DNA of 64,000 bases from Symsagittifera roscoffensis (GCF_963678635.1 NC_087062.1:96215705-96279704), one strand, 5' to 3'. Positions 10,426-23,871 are shown, numbered from the stretch's first letter. Notes: generated from the sequence alone by a model not told the origin. Program-made: numbers and translations.

Positions 10426-12465
10426 TTAATGATAGTATTTTTGTGTGTGAGGGGTTTAAAACTGTAATATTTTCGAAATTTAAGGAAGTTTTGTAGGCTC
10501 ACACCATTCGAAACTCGATATGTCAACCGCGAAAGTTATTAACTCATAGATCGGGCGATAGTGATAGGAACCTTATCCTCATACACGCTACTTAGCTTCT
10601 GCTGAAATAAATGTCTGCCAATTTAATACTGAATTCCTGCCCTTTATTCCTGCCAGTTTTGAAAGCGTAGGAATCCTAAATGTTATAGAACTTTCGAGGA
10701 AACTTTAGTTCCGTTCTTGCTGTTAAGTAAAGTTCTGTTTCTAATCCACAGAAATCTCATTGCAATGGTTTCTGGTTTTAAGAACTTCCAGACTGGTACC
10801 AGAATTTATTTATGACCATGCTATCTGTAAACGTTACGCAAAGCTTCCATTTAAGTTATAATTGCGACTTTCGAAGAAAAGACGGAAAACTTGTTCTCAT
10901 TTTGCTTTTTTCTCCAGACAAATATGGTTTTTTTTAGCTCAGCATCTTTGATGAAAAACTTTTACATTTGGAACAATTTTGATGCCTTGTGCTTAAAAAA
11001 ACCTGTGATCACTTTGATAAAAATATGGGTTTCAAAAATGCAATTTAGGTCAATTAGAAAAATCAGTGCAAGCTAAAATTTAGTTAGCGACGTAGAAATG
11101 ACAAAATTTTCGAAATATTTGAAAAAATTGTAAAAACTTTGATTTTTTTAAAATCTTCCAACGCACGGTATTTTATATAAATTTTAAACATTAAGCATTT
11201 ATATACACAATCATAAGAAAAATTGCCGCTCATGAGTTAATTATCCAAAATCGGACGAAGAAATAAAATATCTTCTGAAATTTGAGCTCAAACCATCAAT
11301 TGCTTTCAGATGATAAAAAAACTATTGCCAAAAATGGCTAGTTGAAAAACGTAATTTTGACTGGAGTAACGAAAACACCACGAGCACAAATAATCTATTA
11401 TTTGTTTCGGAATTCAGAACAACAGTGATAATTCGTCAAAAATTAGCTTAAAAACATTAAATTGAAGTCGCAACAACCAAATATTAGCTCTGATTCAATT
11501 GTTTTTAAATGGAAACATATTTGCTCGTATCAGAGCGACGCCTTGAAAGTTCCGACTGACTTGTGAGGTCTAAGGAGCTGTAACCACTTGAAAAAAATTA
11601 GATGTAATAAAAATAAATTAAAACTTATTTTGTAATCTGAGGTTTTTTTGTGAAAATTATCACCCCACACGTCATATCAAATACGAAGTGATAAATTTTG
11701 ATCCTAATAACAAATCAGTTATGGCAAATAAGCCTCGTTTAACCAATTTGGAAAACTCTCTAAGACGGATTTAAATTTTTTTACGCGTTATAAGCCTGAA
11801 ATATATCGCGCATTACTTGTCCCAAATTGGCCACAGTGGCAATCTTTAAACATTCTTAACTTCACGAAAAAGATTCACAGTTGAAAAATCTTTTTAAAAT
11901 GAAACTCAGGACAATAATGCTATTTGAATGATAAAAAAGATCGGTCAAAACAATCGGGTTAAAAAGTCGAATTTTATCTGAAGAAAAAACAACACGCGCA
12001 CAAACTTTCTGTTGCTGTCGTTACGAAAGTCGGAATAATAATGAAATTATGAAGAATCATTTTAAAAAATTGCTCCTCTTTGGATCAAACTTGAAAAGAT
12101 AACAGCAAAAATGTGAAAGTAGAGATGATCAATAAACTATTTACTGACTTTTTCTGCTACTCGCAGAGCAAAAGTACGGTTTCCAGTGACAAAAGAAAAA
12201 GTTTGATTCCTCAATCGAGTGTGAACTCAGGCTAAAACAAATTTTAAAAAAAAACTTACAAAATTTCGTTAAAAAAACCTGAGTAAAAGGAAAAATCACA
12301 TTTACGTTTGCTCAATCTATGAGTTTTTTTGTATATGCTGTCAAACTTAACTTCAGTTTTTGATCTTATATGTTACAATTTTTGATCTTTTACACTACTT
12401 TTATGGACTACTACTTTTTTGTAATTGCTATCAATTTGGCTTCATTTCTTGATCCTATACACTAC
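10426..12465. repeat. 2040 bp tandem unit A upstream of RyR (left copy)
   Basis: It starts TTAATGATAGTATTTTTGTG and is followed directly by a diverged second unit with the same start at 12466, a period of 2040 bp. It contains two sub-blocks of the dispersed repeat of intron 6, ending near 12040. Right-copy counterpart 25699-27738. Confidence 0.8.
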
Positions 12466-14086
12466 TTAATGATAGTATTTCTGTGTGTACGGGGCCTTAA
12501 ACTGTAATTTTTTCCGAAGCTTACGGAAGTTTTTCGGGCTCACACCACTCGACATGTCAACCGCGGAAGTCTTTAAGTCATAGATCGGACGATAGTGATA
12601 CGATCCCTATTCTCATACACGCTACTTAGCTTCTGCTGGAATAAAGGCCGGCCAATTTAAAACTGAACTCCTGTCCCTTATTCTTGCCAGTTTTGAAAGC
12701 GTAGGAATCCCAAATGTTTCGAAAATACCGAAGAAACTTTTGTTCATTTCTTGCTATTAAGTAAAAGGCTCTTTCAAATCCACTGAAATTTTATTGCAAA
12801 AGTATCTGGCTTAAGAACTTCCAGACTGATACCAGAGTTTATTTGTGAGCATGCCAACTGTAAAGGTTACGCAAAAATTCCATCTAAGTTATAATTCCGA
12901 CTTTCGGAAAAAAGACGGAAAATTTAATCTCATTTTGCATTTCTACTCGAGACAAATTTGGTTTGTTAGCTCACCATCTTTGATGAAAAACTTTTACATT
13001 CGGAATTATTTAGATGCCTTGTGTTTAAAAAAAAACCGCCGAAAACTTTGATAAAGTTATAGGTTTTTAAAAATGCAATTTTGGCCACTTTACGAAATTC
13101 AAAGCAAGCAAAAATTTAGTTAGCATAGTAGAAACGATGAAATTTTCGAAATAATTGAAAAATGTAGAAGGAAATTTTCGCCGCACGGTTATTTATATGA
13201 AAGCTATATAATTAGCATATATTTACAAAATCCTAAGAAAATTTCGCGTGCCTAAATTCAATTTAGAACAACTTCTGAGCCAGATTAAACTGCCGGTTAT
13301 GCATTAATTATCCAAAATTGGATTAAGAAAAAAATAACGCCTGAAGTTTGAGCTCAAACCATTAATAGCTTTCAGATGATAAAAAACTCTTGCTAAAAAT
13401 GGCTAGTTGAAAAACGTAATTTTGACAGGAGTATGAAAACACCACAAGCACAAATAATCCGTTATTGGTTTCGGAAGTCAGAACAACAGTTTAATTTGTC
13501 AAAAACTAGCTGGGAAACGTTACATTGTAGTCATTACAACCTAGGATTAGCTCAGATACAAACAATCTTATATGCAAATAAGACTGCTTGTATCAAAGCA
13601 AAGCCCTGAATGTTCTGACTGCCTTTTAATCAAATGTAATACTAACAAAATGGATTTTTTATCTGATATTTTTGTGAAAATCATCCCCCCACACGTCATA
13701 TAAGGTACAAAGTGATAAGTTTCGCTCCCAGTAACAAATCAAAAATGGCCAATCAGCTTCCTTTAACCAATTTGGAAAACTTTCTAAGACGGATTATATC
13801 TCCACTTACGCGTTAATAGCGCAATTTATATCGCGTACTAATTGTCCCAAACTGCCAAAATGGCAATATATAGACCCCTATAATTTTACGAAAAATGATC
13901 ACAGTTGAAATATCTTTTCAAATTCAAGCTCAAGACAAGAATACTTTTTCAATGATATAAAAAGTTCCGTAAAAATTAGCTAGTTAAAAAGTCGAACTTT
14001 GTATGAAGAAAAAAACCACCACGAGCACAAATATTCCGTTACTTTTGTTACAAAAGTCGGAACATTAATGATATTATGAAAACTCA
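12466..14086. repeat. 2040 bp tandem unit B upstream of RyR, cut by the junction (left copy)
   Basis: Diverged second unit. In this copy it ends at 14086, where RyR exon 13 begins. In the right copy it continues to about 29690, so the missing part shows where the duplication ended. Confidence 0.8.
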
Positions 14087-14155
14087 TCAGCCAATCCAGA
14101 CTAGCTGGCTCCGAAAACTTGCTGCAGTTCACTCGGTTGCCTCGGATCAGAGAGG
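14087..14155 (-). pseudogene. RYR: RyR exon 13, cut by the duplication junction
   Basis: The acceptor TTTTTTAG at 14156 is followed by codons for SLIRGNRVNCSKFSEPASLD, then WLM, the segment [20 protein letters not shown] of RyR. At 14086/14087 the coding sequence meets DNA that in the right copy lies upstream of RyR (29348). The frame stays open through the junction to TAG at 13980-13982. No splice donor with RyR-like context is seen before the junction. Confidence 0.88.
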
Positions 14156-14430
14156 CTAAAAAAGTATGCCATTAAAAAATATCTTAATTTTTTTTGGAAA
14201 CTTGGTTTTTTAATGCTCGATTCAATAAACGCTATCAAAATAAATCACTTCATTTTAGCATAACTGGCTATAAAACAATTTTCCAAGGGGCGAAATTGAA
14301 AAGACTGATTGCATTACCGGGAGTTCAGGAAGATAGCTAATCTTGGCTGGCAGATGGGAGACAGATTTGGCAGTGTAGGTTTTTATTAGACTCTTGATTT
14401 TTTGAAAGAGAATTGGTTCGCATAACTTAC

Positions 14431-14635
14431 CCAAAAGCTCAAATAGTAGACTGGAGATCTCATCGAACTGTTCCAATTCTTCGCTGCCTATCTGAGCCGG
14501 CTGAGCCGACCCCCCAATCTCGTCCCCTGGAGAGTTTCCGCCCCCTGGTCCTGCCCCCAGTCCCACTGCGGCCGAGAAATGTTCCTTGTACTCCTTCAGA
14601 CAGTCGACCATCTCTCGAATCACCAGAATGAATCC
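14431..14635 (-). CDS. RYR: RyR exon 12 (right copy only)
   Basis: 205 bases, phase 0 in and phase 1 out, donor GTAAGT. It begins GFILVIREMVDCLKEYKEHF and ends FDEISSLLFELL, matching [22 protein letters not shown] and WKEIVNLLYELL. Between them is a Gly/Pro/Ser-rich insert (GLGAGPGGGNSPGDEIGGSA) not found in vertebrate RyRs as I know them. Confidence 0.9.
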
Positions 14636-15137
14636 CTACACAAATAATCATAGTAAAAACGATTTCATTCAAGAGTTTACAGAAGTAGCACAAATTATTT
14701 GAATAGTAATTGCAGTTAATTAATAATAAAGATTGCAGCTAAATTGATCATAATAATGAGTTTTCAAGAAACAGTCTGTACAAAAAGAAAGGTTATACAA
14801 AAGATTTTACATTTGTATAATCAAACATTTTCTTGAAAGTGTTGAAAAGCTGTGAGGGAAAGAATTTTTAATATGTTGCGGGACGTTTGCCTGATTTCAA
14901 TATATCGAGAATTCTTTTGTACGAAGAAAAAGGGTTTTCAAAAAAATCCTAATAACTATTCCCCGTCCTTGAAAATTGTTGCCGGGTACAATTTTCACAA
15001 AGGCTTAACCGTTGAATTAGTTCTTCAGAGACCTTCATTAAAATCTCCTTCATGAAGTATTCCTCCATTTACATGTACCATATGGCGATAAATTTTTTTT
15101 AAAATAGCAAAAACATTTCATTCGATGTATTTGTTAC

Positions 15138-15202
15138 CTCTGATTGGAACAGATCCTGCCGTAGCTTCAAGTTCTTCGCGCTCGTGTGTTTTTCCTCATG
15201 AT
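15138..15202 (-). CDS. RYR: RyR exon 11 (right copy only)
   Basis: 65 bases, phase 1 in and phase 0 out. It encodes DHEEKHTSAKNLKLRQDLFQ, matching [24 protein letters not shown] of vertebrate RyR. Acceptor AGTTTCAG, donor GTAACA. Confidence 0.9.
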
Positions 15203-15592
15203 CTGAAACTCAAAAGTTTCCCAAAATTTGCCCATCAATTTATCAATTTTTAATGATCAGAGCCCAATGATCTCGCAGTGTACAATATTCTAATGATTTT
15301 TATTGCGACACAAATTCAGGATAATAGTATACCCCAAAATTCAGCCGGGATAATTTGAAATTAAACTACCTGAAGATTGGCAACCAAAAATATAGATAAA
15401 AGTTTGATTATGGAATCAAATTAGAGAAATGAACAAAAAATTTCGATGAAATTTTGCTTTTTTCGCATTCATAAAAAATTAGCTATGGTAAAGAGTCGGA
15501 GGGAATTAATCAATTCTAGGGCAACTAGTTTTTCTTCTTATTCTTGAACTCCAAAATGAAACTGTTGCTTAAATGCACACATAAATGTAATG

Positions 15593-15794
15593 GGATCTAC
15601 TTAACAATCCCCACCCCTTTCAAGAAAGGGGGGAGATTGTTAAGAAGATCAAAATGGTCGACTTTTCGACCAATCAGAATGCAGCTAAATTAGAATTCTC
15701 AATAGAAAGCTCAGTGCTAATTTATTGTATTGATTTATAGGGGTGGAGATTCTTAAGTAGGTACCATAGGGGGGGGGGATTGCTAAGTGGATCC
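15593..15794. mobile_element. hAT-like MITE in RyR intron 10 (right copy)
   Basis: Same insertion as at 361-562, with the same flanks; it was present before the duplication or is shared by both haplotypes. Confidence 0.75.
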
Positions 15795-15828
15795 ATATAA
15801 TGTGTTCCAAAAATGGGCAATGACTAAC

Positions 15829-15953
15829 CGGCTTCTTCGTCTGGTGGGGCGAAATACGCGATGAGGTCTTCGATGAGAGTGATGACTACGTCCACCGAAC
15901 AGATGCTCCAGATCTCGGCGTCAGAATCTACAGGCGTTAGAGACTTCAGGGCA
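15829..15953 (-). CDS. RYR: RyR exon 10 (right copy)
   Basis: Identical to left-copy exon 10. Here the following exons can be seen. Confidence 0.9.
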
Positions 15954-17223
15954 CTAAACAACACGAAGACATGACTGCACAGATTTCGTCAACACAGAAA
16001 TAATAGTTGGAGATTTCTATTTATTTGATTGAAATCGCATTCGTTATACAAAATACAATTTGAATACACCTCCAGAAATAAATCTAAAATTGAAAATGTT
16101 CTGATTAGTGTCCCACAAGAATGATCTTTAAATCTCTTTAAAAAGCAGATCACCAAGATTTCTTGGACAAACTATTTTTTAGTTAGCAAGCAAAAATAAC
16201 GCTAAACAATGAAAACCTGAAGCAAAGATTTTGGTTTAAAATCAATTGTCGAATTACCTTCTGATATAAAAATTGATAGCAAAAGTTTAGATAACCTGTA
16301 AGCTTTAAAATATGTTTGACGAATTTTAGATGAGAAACTAAATTTGAAAACTCGATTACTTATTCAGGGAAAAAACAAGTAAGAACGGTGGGTTATTCCA
16401 TAGACTTATGAAACTTTTGTTCAGCCAACTCTACAACTTGGAGTCCTCGTAAAGATATCGATTGATACAACCGAACTGGAAGACAATATAAAGTCTATGT
16501 GAATATTAATTCTGTGAAACGTGATAAGGATTGAAAACCAATCAGAAGCATTACAAAAAGGATTACTAAAAAAATGCGACAGAAATTGTCAATCAAAAGA
16601 AGTATAGCAAAAGCTGTTCCTGAAAAAAAAATTAGCATCGAAACACTTTATTATTGTTAAAATTCTCCCCTCAATAGTTTACAATTTTGCTCCCAAATTT
16701 AAAAAATTGGTAGCAATCTTTAAAAACTAAGAACTAATTAGTTTCAACCGGTAATTTTTAGCTTTTATTTTTTCTGGGCAATCTGGGTTTTTTCCCAAGT
16801 TTCTCATTATTTCTTATTTTGTCTAATTTATTTCTAATGTAATGGAAACACCCGAAAACATTTTAGTATGATTTTTATATCGATGAATTTTTCAGAAAGC
16901 AATTAGAAAACATAGTTTCAATAACCTGTCCAAACTTGGTTACACAGGGCAAATTTATACGATTACCCACACTTTATAAAAAAAATTACTACCATAATTA
17001 GGCATATGTAAGCCCTCTTATTATCAGCTATTTAGTTTGGTAATACTGAATCAAATTTAAGCTTGATCTAATTTGGGTAGCCATAATTTAATGTTATCTA
17101 CACACAATTGCGTGTCGATGCGTGTCAATTGCATGAGTTGCAGAAGACTTCGATTTTTGTTTTTAGTCACACTAGCTGTGTTGTTTTTTGTGCACTTATT
17201 GCAATCTATTGGACCATTCTTAC

Positions 17224-17372
17224 ACAATGAAGCGGTTGAAGAACTTGAGGGCCTTCATAATGAATCTGGAGGCCATGCCCTCCTGGTACTGACTCACTCG
17301 GACTACGAAGGCGTCGTCTGTGTGCCCATCCGGCAGCAGCACCACCCGTTTGCCACTCATCTTCCCTGGCAC
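17224..17372 (-). CDS. RYR: RyR exon 9 (right copy)
   Basis: Identical to left-copy exon 9. Confidence 0.9.
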
Positions 17373-17887
17373 CTAAAATTAACACCCATACTCATATAAA
17401 TAGCCATAAAACTCAAGGGAATTTGTGCAATTAATACGCAGTTGCCAAAAATTACTCGGAACACGTCGGAGAATTTTTCATTTCCAAAAAAATGTCTTGA
17501 AATCTAGCTTATCATCTTAGTAATTAATTTTTTTTCTACAATTTTTTAAAGCAAAATTTTCCCCAAGTTTTAGCAGATTTTCTCCGTGCAAAAATGTTGA
17601 CAAAGTAATGGTTCTCTTGCCAGTAGTCATAGTTCCGCCCGATGAGGTTCATCGCAAATTTCTATCGTCATTAAATGGACGAAGATTGCAGACAACATTA
17701 CAAGAAAAGTCATATCAAACATAATAATATTAAATTGTTACAAGTAAATTATTGCTTCTTCTTAGTATAATATCTACAATTCACTTGCTCCAGCGATGAA
17801 AAAAGTTCACCAGGATGTTGTGAAGGTGGGGGGGGGGGGGGCAATTTGAGTATTGCTGACATGGTCTTTGAAATGTCAAACCATTAC

Positions 17888-18025
17888 CTTGCTGTCGATG
17901 ACCGAATATGAGAGCCATGATTGTGAGTTGACGTGTTTGATGAAGATTGGGTGCTCGTTGTACTTGATACATGGCTGACCCTGATTCGGTTCCTGCGTCA
18001 GATCCCAATTTACTTCCTCGTCCTC
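17888..18025 (-). CDS. RYR: RyR exon 8 (right copy)
   Basis: Identical to left-copy exon 8. The G-run just downstream (17827-17841) is three bases longer than in the left copy. Confidence 0.9.
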
Positions 18026-18207
18026 CTGAAGAACAAAACACGGGTTATTTCGACGCAAATTCGGGGAAGAGGGGGGTTGAGGCTTTTATTTACTTTAGAA
18101 GGATGAGGGACCTTTTAAAGGCATCTTGTCGTGAATGTATCCATAATGTTGTCTGAAGTTACACACCTTGACTTTTGAATTTTGATCTTTGATCTATTAC
18201 CTTTGAC

Positions 18208-18376
18208 CTCTAGTCTGACCTTGGTGCTGTAGAGAGCGAATAGAGTGGAAGAGCAGGATGCATTTGTGGCTTCGCAGAGAGCGAGAGAGTTGTTCTCCCT
18301 CACGTGCAAGTACCTGCCAGACACCACGTGGCGAACTCTGATTGGCTGTCCCCACTGCAGACAAGTCGCATTCCAC
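18208..18376 (-). CDS. RYR: RyR exon 7 (right copy)
   Basis: Identical to left-copy exon 7 (first MIR repeat). Confidence 0.88.
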
Positions 18377-21300
18377 CTGCAACAAACCAAAATTTGACTT
18401 GACTTGGTAAGTTTCCGTGACCTCTACAAGCTTGACAACTCTTTTGCAGGAGTCACTGATTCTAATCTTATGAATCAGTTATTAGAGTTGGTTCTCCTCC
18501 GTCCTCTATTCCTCCTTACTTTTAACTCTGGTAAACAACTGTGCTTGTAAACATCTGTGACGGTCGATAAGCAAATTCGTGTACTAACATTAGTTCTAGA
18601 TTCAATTAATAGATCAACTTTTTGCACAACTAAGAGTGCAAGATACTCAGAGTGCAAGTTCTTGAGATAATTTATTCGACATTCAAGAACTTGGTCCTCA
18701 CCAAACTCTTACATTTAGTCAAAACCCATGAAAATTCACCTACGAAAAGTATGCGGCTCAGATTACAACGACATTAATTCTATAATAGTTTTTTTCAAAC
18801 AAATTCTGGAAAATTCAATTCTGATATTCAGCATTTGAATAATGAAAAAACTATGAAAAAATAAGAATCAAAAGAACATCCATTTGCGATTTTCAGAATT
18901 TGGTGGTAATCGATAAATCATAAATCTCGAAAAATACTGATAGTCCTTATTCAGGACAAAAATGATCCCAAAAATTTTAGTTGTGTACATGCATTTATGA
19001 GAGTTTAGTTTGCAATTTTTGGATGTTCTCATTCTTTTAATTCTATAAGAAAGTACTAAACTTTTCTTTTCTTTCAAAAACACGTAAATTAGAAGGACGA
19101 ATATAATTCAGTAACAAGACTGCTCGTATAGCAGGGCAAAGCCCTGAATGTTCCGACTGTCCCTTAAGTCATATCGAACAATTTTTGGGAAAAGAAAATA
19201 CTGAAAACCTACACGCTTTGAACATTATCAAAGTGTAAAATTTTGAGTCGTCCGAACTTATTACAACCAATAAACTAGCCTCCATCAACTTTGGAACGAT
19301 TTTGTTGTCCGGGACAATTCGCAACGCATAAATAATTCGCGTTACGCTCTCAGCATTATGAATAAACTCTTCAAAGCGCGCATAATTTAGTCCAGAACAT
19401 GACTTGGCAATTTTTAAACCCCCAGAACTTTGAAAAAAATAATCGGAGGTGAAATATCTTTTTACAATTGAACTCGCGAAGTCGATAACTTCAATGGGGT
19501 ATAAAAAATATTTATTGAAAATTATGATTTCGATCGGTGAAAAGGACTGAATAAAAAAAAATACAGCGAGCATTAGTATTCCACTTTCCCGGAAAGTCGG
19601 AAAAATTATGTTGCAGCAACATTTGCTATCCGATTTCTTGATTTCATGTTTCAAGATTTTTGTTCAAATCTAAATAACAATGCAACAAGCGATTGATAAA
19701 TTGCTGATCGATGATGCAAAACTTAAACTACAGCAAAAAAACGTACTGTAAGTCAACAAGACTGCCCGTATTAGGGCGAGGCCCTGAATGTTCCAACTGC
19801 CTTTTAAAGTTTAAGGAGCAGTAATAACATCAAAAATTTAAATGTAATAAAATATGAGATTTTTTGTAAAAACATTCCCCCACACGTCATATTAAGTACT
19901 AAATGATACACCTTGCTCCTATTAACATATCAATTGTGGCATACAAGCTTCCTTGAACCAATTTGAAACGATTTCTAAGACTGATTAATTCTCCGCTAAC
20001 GCGTTAGTAGTGCGAAATATATCGCGCGTTAATTGTCCCAAATTGGCTAAAATGGCAATCTTTAAACCTCCATAATTTTTTGAAAAATGATCACAGGCGA
20101 GAAATTTTTTCAAATTTAAGCTCGAGAGAACAATTGTTTCCATCAAAAATTGCAAGATAAAAAGACGAAACTTGTTTGAAGAAAAAAAACACACCCCGAG
20201 CACAAATATTCCGTTACTTTTGTTACGAAAGTCGAAACAAAAACCATACAACTAGCAAGCATTCTTTATGCCATTCTCTTCAAAAGAACCGGTCGTAAAC
20301 ACAAACACAAACCACAATGACAAATGAAAAAAATTCAAAAATTATTGCTTTATTTGTTTGGAGCTTGCTTGAGTGATAATCCGCATTTGCTTAAATTAGA
20401 CCAGATCAAAAAATCAGTAGTTCCATTCGCATTTTCATACCAGTAGTTCAATACAGCATAGCATGCCCACTGGAACTATCCACTTCAAACATCTGTATTG
20501 ATCGTTCTTTCGAGAAAATCTGCGCAATAATTGAAGCAGAGGATAATTGCATATTGGAATAGATGTCAATTTTCAAGCTCCTCAACATTAAGCTTTAAAA
20601 AAATGCTCATAATAAACTTGCGCTTTTCAAAGAATGGATGGCGCTTGAAAGTGATCATGCTGTGGTGAAACGATACATTTTACTTGCTTGTTCAAATAAA
20701 TTGAACTAATTGTGCTGCAAAAAACATCAAATTTAAGGATGCGTTAACACTTTTAGACGAAACTTTTTTTGGATATTTCTTCAAAAAAAAATTTTCATTT
20801 CTGGTTATTTCTTATTTTTGGATGCCTAAAAATTAAAAAAAGCTTGGAAGAAAAACAAAAAATATATAAATTCTTACTAAACAAAAATGTTTACTATTAT
20901 AAGTACACAGAAAATGCAGAGCAGGAAAACTGGCTTATTTCAAAACATTTTAATTTTCATGACAAATAATACAAAAAAATTTACTCGATTTTCAATGAGT
21001 TTACTCGAATCAAATCGAAATTAAGCAATTATCTAAATGTGGACAATTTTGTAATTCTTTCTGCGCTGAGGCAATTTTAGGCCATCGAAGTTCTTGCATA
21101 GCTTTTCAATATGAGCACGTCAAAAAATTAAAAATTATGATGGCATTCAATAAATTAACAAAAAAAAATCAAAGAAAGTAAAGCCATTCTGAAAATTTTC
21201 CAGATTATGTTTGGCGAGGATTTTGTTTTCAATAGTTCGTAATTAAGTGAGAAACCTATGTGAAACCTAGTATATGTGATCTTTTGACCTATGGCACAGC

Positions 21301-22128
21301 TACTGATCCTAAATCAGATCCTAAAAATTAAAATTGACTGGGTTGATAACTTTGCTTAAAATTTTCCATGGAAAGGGGCCGAATCAGCTCAGTTTTTAGT
21401 ACGATTGGTCCGTCTCCTTTTTATCGCGGAAAAATGGGCTCAATCATTCCTTTTCATGACAAATCAATGACCAAAAGTTGCGCTCATTGAGCTTTTTTGT
21501 ACAAAAACAATTTTTGTTCTCGAGGGACTCGAACAGATTCCTTGAATACCCAAGAACCACCTCTGTTCTACCCATCTATAGCGTTACTGTTTGTTTTGAT
21601 CCATTTAAACTAAAATTTGGAAACTGAAACATTTAGCTCATTTTGCTAAAAATTGTGCTCAATCAGCTCCTTTTACTAAGAACTGAGCTCATTCAGCCCT
21701 TTTTGATAAATTGAGCAGATTCAGTCTCGATCTGGAAAAACAAATACCAAAAAAATTGGTCCCATCTTTCGGGAAATTGGGCTCGTTCAGCTCCTTTTGC
21801 TGAATATTGAGCTCACTAAGCTCGTTATTTGAAAAAAAAGACTCATTCAGCATCCTCCATGGAAAAAAAAGAGATCAAAAATGGGACATATTTTGACCAC
21901 GGAGTAAGCAAATCACTAAAGAGCAAATCAGAGTAGCCTGTTTATCAGCTGTTCAAGCTCAAATCAGCCCTTGATATCTGCACAAAAAAAATATGAAAAA
22001 TCTTATATAAAAAAATCAAATCAATGCTAACAAACTGAGTCAGACTATTTTGAAACTTTTTTCAATGATCTTGAGGACGCTCAAGGTGAACATTTTACTT
22101 TTAAAATTATTATGATTAGTTTACTCAC

Positions 22129-22203
22129 TTGGATCTGACAAACTCAATCCTCCACAGGGATCTTCCCTCCCATCTGCCATCGTCAAATTCATACGTCAGG
22201 GGT
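22129..22203 (-). CDS. RYR: RyR exon 6 (right copy)
   Basis: Identical to left-copy exon 6. Confidence 0.88.
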
Positions 22204-22487
22204 CTGGAACAGCATATAATTATTGGAAGTTTTGTTCAATCAAAGAGACAATTGAGTTGAGATGCTGGTAATTTTTTGTGACTTTTTCGCATACCGGACA
22301 CCCCAAAAAGTGTAACCCAGTGTAATTTATTCTTAAGTCAATCATTTCTGGTGGTGCTATAGTGGGTGGAGTTGTAATGGGTGATATGGGTGAGTCAAAG
22401 CAAACAACTTAATATGACCAGAGTCTATTTTTGTGGAAAACAATCGGCACAAAATATTTTTGCATCTGTGGATGCAAGGAGACTAAC

Positions 22488-22800
22488 GAGGAGTTGGCAG
22501 TGTTGCTTCTCTGTTTGATCCCGACTACGGACAGACACTCGTCGAATCCCTTCTGCAGTCGGATAGTGTCTCCCCCTTTGATGAATCCCATTGTAGTCCC
22601 TTCCACATCCCCTCTCTTCACTATCCCCATGGCCCAGCAGGAGGGCTGGAAGGAAGCCAGTGGACAGAAGATGGAGATTGCCGCGTGCATGTACCGCTCG
22701 GAAGATACGCTGATGAGGATGACCTCGTCTCCGATCTTCACCTTGTCCCCCTCTGACCTCTGTTTGTTGGAGGGTTCTATGATCCACCACGCGCGCTCAA
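22488..22800 (-). CDS. RYR: RyR exon 5 (right copy)
   Basis: Identical to left-copy exon 5 over the 313 bases, as far as read. Confidence 0.92.
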
Positions 22801-23252
22801 CTAAAAAACATTAAAAAAAAACAACTTATTAGTACAATGCAAGAGACTTTTCTAGCCTTTCGCAAGGAGTAGACAAGCTATTGCTGAACTTTCTTTTATC
22901 GTGACTAGTCACACATTTTGGTTCCTTTCATAGGTCTCCGAGGACCTACGAAGTCATTTTGCAGAGTCATTCCTCAGTTGAGTCATTCCTCGGATTGAGT
23001 TATCATTTAGACATATGAGACGAAACTGAAATTTATGAGCTTATGAAGCAAAAATTTTACTTAGATCCTTGAAATACTGTAGTATATACACAAAATCTAT
23101 CAGTATTAATTATTATCAATCTAACAGAAAAATTTGCGAACAAGAATGACTCAAAGAACGTTGTTTTTTGTGCAAGAATGACTCTCAAAAGTCTTGTCCA
23201 TTTTCTAACCCTATCACAAAATACATTAAATGAACTGTATTAAGGTTCTCAC

Positions 23253-23388
23253 TCGTGTTTTCGACCAGTCCGATCTCGAATGCCAACTTGTCGGAGGAGG
23301 GCGACGAAGCCATGCATGCCAAGTACTTCTCGCTCTGCACATGTTTGAAGCACACCGCGTGCCCATAAAGCAAAGTTTTGTACCCGCT
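23253..23388 (-). CDS. RYR: RyR exon 4 (right copy)
   Basis: Identical to left-copy exon 4, including splice sites. Confidence 0.92.
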
Positions 23389-23598
23389 CTGTATAACAAA
23401 GATCCTTTAAATCAATGATTATCATTAAGCAACTTTTTTAAATAGTATTTTTTCATAGATTTTTATAAAATTTTTTGGGCTAACGCGTTTCGTTGACAGT
23501 CCTTATAGTATCTAGTAAGAAAAATTAGAAGGAAAAATTTTGCAGTAGAGTGATTGTAAGAAACCTGTGCTCTTTTAAACCATGAAAACTAATTTGAA

Positions 23599-23871
23599 CT
23601 GAAGGCCCTGTCAGACTTGACAATTAATTGTCTGATTAATCGGTATAGTATTCGGCCAAACGATTAAAGTTGCACTATAACTAAGCGAATCTGCGAAACA
23701 CGATTAACTCGCAAGAAAAAACACTGCAAAAAACTAGTAATATTCTAGCGTTTTGTGCCGACGCTGAATTCTGGTATCCCTGCCAAAGCTCGATGTTACA
23801 ATATGTGAATATCGAGTTCCAACTCGGAAAAACCGTGAATACGAAGAATTAGTGTGTGTGATACAGCCTTA
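23599..23871. mobile_element. MITE-like element in RyR intron 3 (right copy)
   Basis: Same insertion as 8363-8635, with the same 8 bp flanks. Confidence 0.6.

Larger units (their letters stand above)
1..14086. repeat. Left copy of the 15.2 kb tandem duplication
   Basis: Base 1 onward matches base 15233 onward almost without change, and the match runs to 14086 against 29348. Beyond that the two sequences share nothing: the left copy continues into RyR exon 13, the right copy into RyR upstream DNA. The offset grows from 15232 to 15235 (a G-run at 2598), 15236, 15273 (an indel patch near 10100) and then 15262 (an 11-base deletion in the right copy near 28500). The unit holds RyR exons 1-10 and about 4.3 kb upstream of exon 1. 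The copy continues off the left edge. Confidence 0.97.
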
